A DNA stretch of 64,000 bases from Sphingopyxis witflariensis. Its GTDB lineage: Bacteria > Pseudomonadota > Alphaproteobacteria > Sphingomonadales > Sphingomonadaceae. A program made the position numbers and the translations under genes. The number at the start of each line of letters is the position of its first letter. Position 1 is the first letter of the stretch. The notes under the pieces were generated by a model, which was given only the letters and a program-made list of their open reading frames with translations, did not search any database and was not told the DNA's origin. Shown here in pieces: positions 61,534 to 64,000 of this stretch. Location: contig NZ_NISJ01000001.1 of the NCBI RefSeq assembly GCF_002205635.1, forward strand, positions 310,001 to 374,000, in the 5' to 3' direction.

Positions 61534-62939
61534 CCGCCACGCGCCATATTGATCACCGACAATTGCGTATATTCCGCCAAGCCTTCCTCCGCCTGTTCAA
61601 CGCCGAGGCCGGAGGATTTGACCCCGGCCATCGGAATATGCGGGCCGATCGCGACATGCTGGTTGACCCAGACCGAACCGCTTTCAATCCGCTCTGCAAC
61701 CGCCAGCGCCCGGTTGGTATCGCTCGACCAGACCGATGCCCCCAGCCCGTAAGGCGAAGCATTGGCGCGCGCGACGACATCGTCAATGTCCGAATAGCGG
61801 ATCACCGGCAGGATCGGGCCGAACTGTTCCTCGTCGACAATCTGGTCGCCGTCGGTGACGTCGCGCACAATCGTCGGGCGCATGAAATAGCCCGCGCGAT
61901 CGATCAGCTCGCCGCCCGCGATAATCGTCCCGTCGGTACGCGCGCGTTCGAGGAAGCCCTGCAGCTTTTCATATTGCGCCCGGTTCTGGATCGGCCCGAT
62001 CTGCGCGCCCTGCGCCAGCCCGTCGTCGACAACCGCTGCCTCGGCCAATCGCGCGAGTTCGTCGCACATCGCGTCATAAATGCTGTCGTGAACATAGGCG
62101 CGCTTGATCGCGAGGCACACCTGCCCGCAGTTCAGGAAAGCCGCGTTGAAAATACCCTGCGCGGCAACGCGGACATCGACGTCGTCGAGCACAATCCCCG
62201 GGTCGTTTCCGCCCAGCTCCAGCGTCAGCCGCTTCAGTCCGTCGGCGGCGCTCGCCATGATCTTTTTGCCCGTCGCGGTCGATCCGGTGAAGCCGATTTT
62301 GGCGATGCGCGGATCGGCGGTCAGGTAGCCGCCCAGATCATTGGCATCGACGATGATATTGACCACGCCCGCCGGGAAAATCGTCTGGCACAGTTCGCCC
62401 AGCATCAGCGCGGTGACGGGAGTTGTCGGCGCGGGCTTCAGCACGATCGTGTTGCCCGCAAGCACTGCGGGCCCGATCTTCCAGCAGGCGACGAGCAGCG
62501 GAAAATTCCACGCGATGATCCCCGCGACGACGCCCAACGGCTTGCGGCGGATCTGGATCAGCCCGTTTTCATCATCCTGGATCGTCCGCTCGGCGATCTC
62601 CAGCGTCGCATAATGGCGCAAATACCCCTCGGCCCACGCGATTTCACCCTGCGCCTCGGCGAGCGGCTTCCCCTGTTCCTGCGTCAGCGCGCGGGCGAGC
62701 GCATCGCTGTTGGCGACGATGGCGTCGGCAAGCGCGCTGATCTTCGTCCGCCGCTCGGCCATCGGGGTTGCTGCCCATGATGAAAAGGCGGCGGCAGCAG
62801 CGGCAATCGCTTCGTCGGCCTGTCGTTCGGAAGCGCGGGCGACGGTAGCGAAAACCTCTTCGGTCGCGGGGTTGATGACGTCCATTTGGCTGTCGCCATC
62901 GACGAGCTTGCCGCCGATCAGCATTTTATAGTCAGGCAT
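61530..62939 (-). CDS. NAD(P)-dependent aldehyde dehydrogenase (second)
   Basis: A 469-residue aldehyde dehydrogenase. It has IIAWNFPLLVACWKIGPA, the glycine motif GFTGSTATGKKI, the Glu in LELGGNDPGIVL and the nucleophile Cys275 in FLNCGQVCLAIKR. The length and motifs place it with broad-specificity ALDH-like (AldA/gamma-aminobutyraldehyde-type) enzymes. It heads an operon in which the acid it makes could be passed to one of the two CoA ligases. It lies 12 bases after the TonB receptor gene, so uptake and oxidation are probably co-regulated. Confidence 0.93.
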   Translation of the reverse strand: MPDYKMLIGGKLVDGDSQMDVINPATEEVFATVARASERQADEAIAAAAAAFSSWAATPMAERRTKISALADAIVANSDALARALTQEQGKPLAEAQGEIAWAEGYLRHYATLEIAERTIQDDENGLIQIRRKPLGVVAGIIAWNFPLLVACWKIGPAVLAGNTIVLKPAPTTPVTALMLGELCQTIFPAGVVNIIVDANDLGGYLTADPRIAKIGFTGSTATGKKIMASAADGLKRLTLELGGNDPGIVLDDVDVRVAAQGIFNAAFLNCGQVCLAIKRAYVHDSIYDAMCDELARLAEAAVVDDGLAQGAQIGPIQNRAQYEKLQGFLERARTDGTIIAGGELIDRAGYFMRPTIVRDVTDGDQIVDEEQFGPILPVIRYSDIDDVVARANASPYGLGASVWSSDTNRALAVAERIESGSVWVNQHVAIGPHIPMAGVKSSGLGVEQAEEGLAEYTQLSVINMARGG

Positions 62940-62951
62940 TTCGCTCTCCGA

Positions 62952-64000
62952 TCAGAATTTCACGCCGACGGTCACGCCGTACGTCCGAGGCGTTCCGACA
63001 TGATTATAGTCGAAGCCGAAACCGGCGAGCAGGTCGACGCGTGAAGTGAAGTAGAATTTGTTGGTGAGGTTCTTACCCCACACCGACGCCGTCCAGCGCC
63101 CGTCGCCCGATTCCCAGTCGATATGCCCCGACAGAAGGACATATTTATTCTGCCGCAGCCGGGGGATGTTGAGCACTTCGAAATATTGGTTCGACGAATA
63201 ATTAATGTCGCCGTGCAGGCTGATCTCGCCGCTATCATTGTCCATCACCGTCGCATCGAAGCCACCGGTGAAGGTGAGCTTGGGCGCGTTCGACAAGCGG
63301 TTGCCGCTGACATCAACGCCGCTGACCATGCCGCGCTTGATCTTCGTGTCGAGGATGCCGACCCCGGCGCGCAGCGTCAGCATGTCGGTGGCGCGCGCAG
63401 TCAGCTCGGCCTCGCCGCCCAATATCCGCGAGCGCGGAATGTTGAGCAATGTTTGCGCCGCAGTCGCGGGATCGACGTTGATGAACTGCTGGTTGGCATA
63501 GCTGTAATGGAACGCCGCCATGTTCAGCGTGATGCGCCGATCGGCGAACTGGCTCTTCACGCCGAGTTCGAAGGCGTCGATTTTTTCGGCCTTGGCCACC
63601 GACAGTTCGGACGGGTCGAAAAAGGCCTGCGCGTTGAAGCTCGGCGCGCGATAGCCGCGGCTGTAATTGCCATAGACCATCACATCGGAGTTGATCTTGT
63701 AATCGGCGCCAATTTTCCCCGACAGATTTTCGGTGGTGTAATGGAGCGACGAGAGCGGGATCAGGTTCATCACCAGCACCTCGTTCGGACCAAAGGCATT
63801 GGCCTCGAAATCGCTCTGCGTGCCCTTGTCGCGCGTGTAGCGCAGACCGCCGCGCAGCGTCAGCGCATCGGTCAACTCAAAGCTCATGTCGGTATAGACG
63901 GCATAGCTTTTCTTGACCTGATCGAAGCTGTTGCGGAACAGGCAACCCAGGGGAAAGCCGATTGCGCAATCGGCATCGGTGACGCCCGGCAGTCCGTCGG
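62952..64000 (-). CDS. TonB-dependent receptor, C-terminal part (5' end outside window)
   Basis: The C-terminal 349 residues of an outer-membrane receptor; the coding frame stays open to the window edge and the N-terminal signal, TonB box and plug lie beyond it. Alternating beta strands of the barrel are visible (GGLRYTRDKG, GNYSRGYRAPSFNAQAF), and the protein ends RTYGVTVGVKF with the expected terminal aromatic residue. The apparent ATG at 63887 is internal. It is probably first in the operon with the aldehyde dehydrogenase and the two CoA ligases. Confidence 0.92.
   Translation of the reverse strand, partial: DGLPGVTDADCAIGFPLGCLFRNSFDQVKKSYAVYTDMSFELTDALTLRGGLRYTRDKGTQSDFEANAFGPNEVLVMNLIPLSSLHYTTENLSGKIGADYKINSDVMVYGNYSRGYRAPSFNAQAFFDPSELSVAKAEKIDAFELGVKSQFADRRITLNMAAFHYSYANQQFINVDPATAAQTLLNIPRSRILGGEAELTARATDMLTLRAGVGILDTKIKRGMVSGVDVSGNRLSNAPKLTFTGGFDATVMDNDSGEISLHGDINYSSNQYFEVLNIPRLRQNKYVLLSGHIDWESGDGRWTASVWGKNLTNKFYFTSRVDLLAGFGFDYNHVGTPRTYGVTVGVKF

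Overview
The window looks like a chromosomal segment of a GC-rich alphaproteobacterium of the order Sphingomonadales, most like Sphingopyxis or a close relative. The signs are five TonB-dependent receptors (one cut by the window edge) plus a decayed sixth, a sigma/FecR/TonB signalling relic, a REP-like element with the CTGAGCTTGTCGAAG core common in sphingomonads, and a cargo of aromatic and amino-acid catabolism genes. The species is an inference; no rRNA gene is present.

Region 1 (1-11 kb) is mostly housekeeping: the 3' two thirds of rpsA with a strong terminator, ihfB, an ABC-2 exporter pair, tRNA-Leu(TAA), an orphan peptide-type substrate-binding lipoprotein, a DUF4112 protein, a secreted prolyl-oligopeptidase-family peptidase, and a three-gene surface-glycan type operon (HAD phosphatase, CDP-glycerol-phosphotransferase-like protein, FkbM methyltransferase).

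Region 2 (11-14 kb) is a decaying ECF sigma - FecR - TonB receptor locus. FecR carries an in-frame stop and two frameshifts at short tandem repeats, and the receptor has lost its plug and most of its barrel.

Region 3 (14-28.7 kb) is a secretion island read on the minus strand: a PhoB-type response regulator and histidine kinase, a LuxR-type regulator, an IS5-family (IS427-like) insertion, a 2,503-residue RTX protein with an animal-type heme peroxidase domain, and its own type I ABC exporter and membrane-fusion protein. The peroxidase resembles in architecture the Mn(II)-oxidising peroxidase MopA of Aurantimonas and Erythrobacter.

Region 4 (28.9-47 kb) holds an amidohydrolase of the ACMSD family, a LysR regulator, and a minus-strand cluster for a TonB receptor, an LVIVD-repeat protein, a discoidin-like lipoprotein, an FAH-family hydrolase, a ThDP-dependent decarboxylase-like enzyme, an aldehyde dehydrogenase, kynureninase and an amino-acid permease. 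A second LVIVD protein is divergent. Three promoter regions share an inverted repeat GMTAT-N12-ATAKC, always in the same orientation to the minus-strand gene and 84-126 bp from its start codon. This looks like one LysR regulon for uptake and degradation of a kynurenine-like aryl amino compound.

Region 5 (44.9-64 kb) carries two further modules: a TonB receptor, aspartate dehydrogenase and AAHS-type transporter; and a TonB receptor, AbgT-type transporter, CocE/NonD hydrolase and LysR, with a CapA-like protein divergent. It ends with two acyl-CoA ligases, an aldehyde dehydrogenase and a TonB receptor that runs off the window. No CRISPR array, prophage or rRNA operon was seen.
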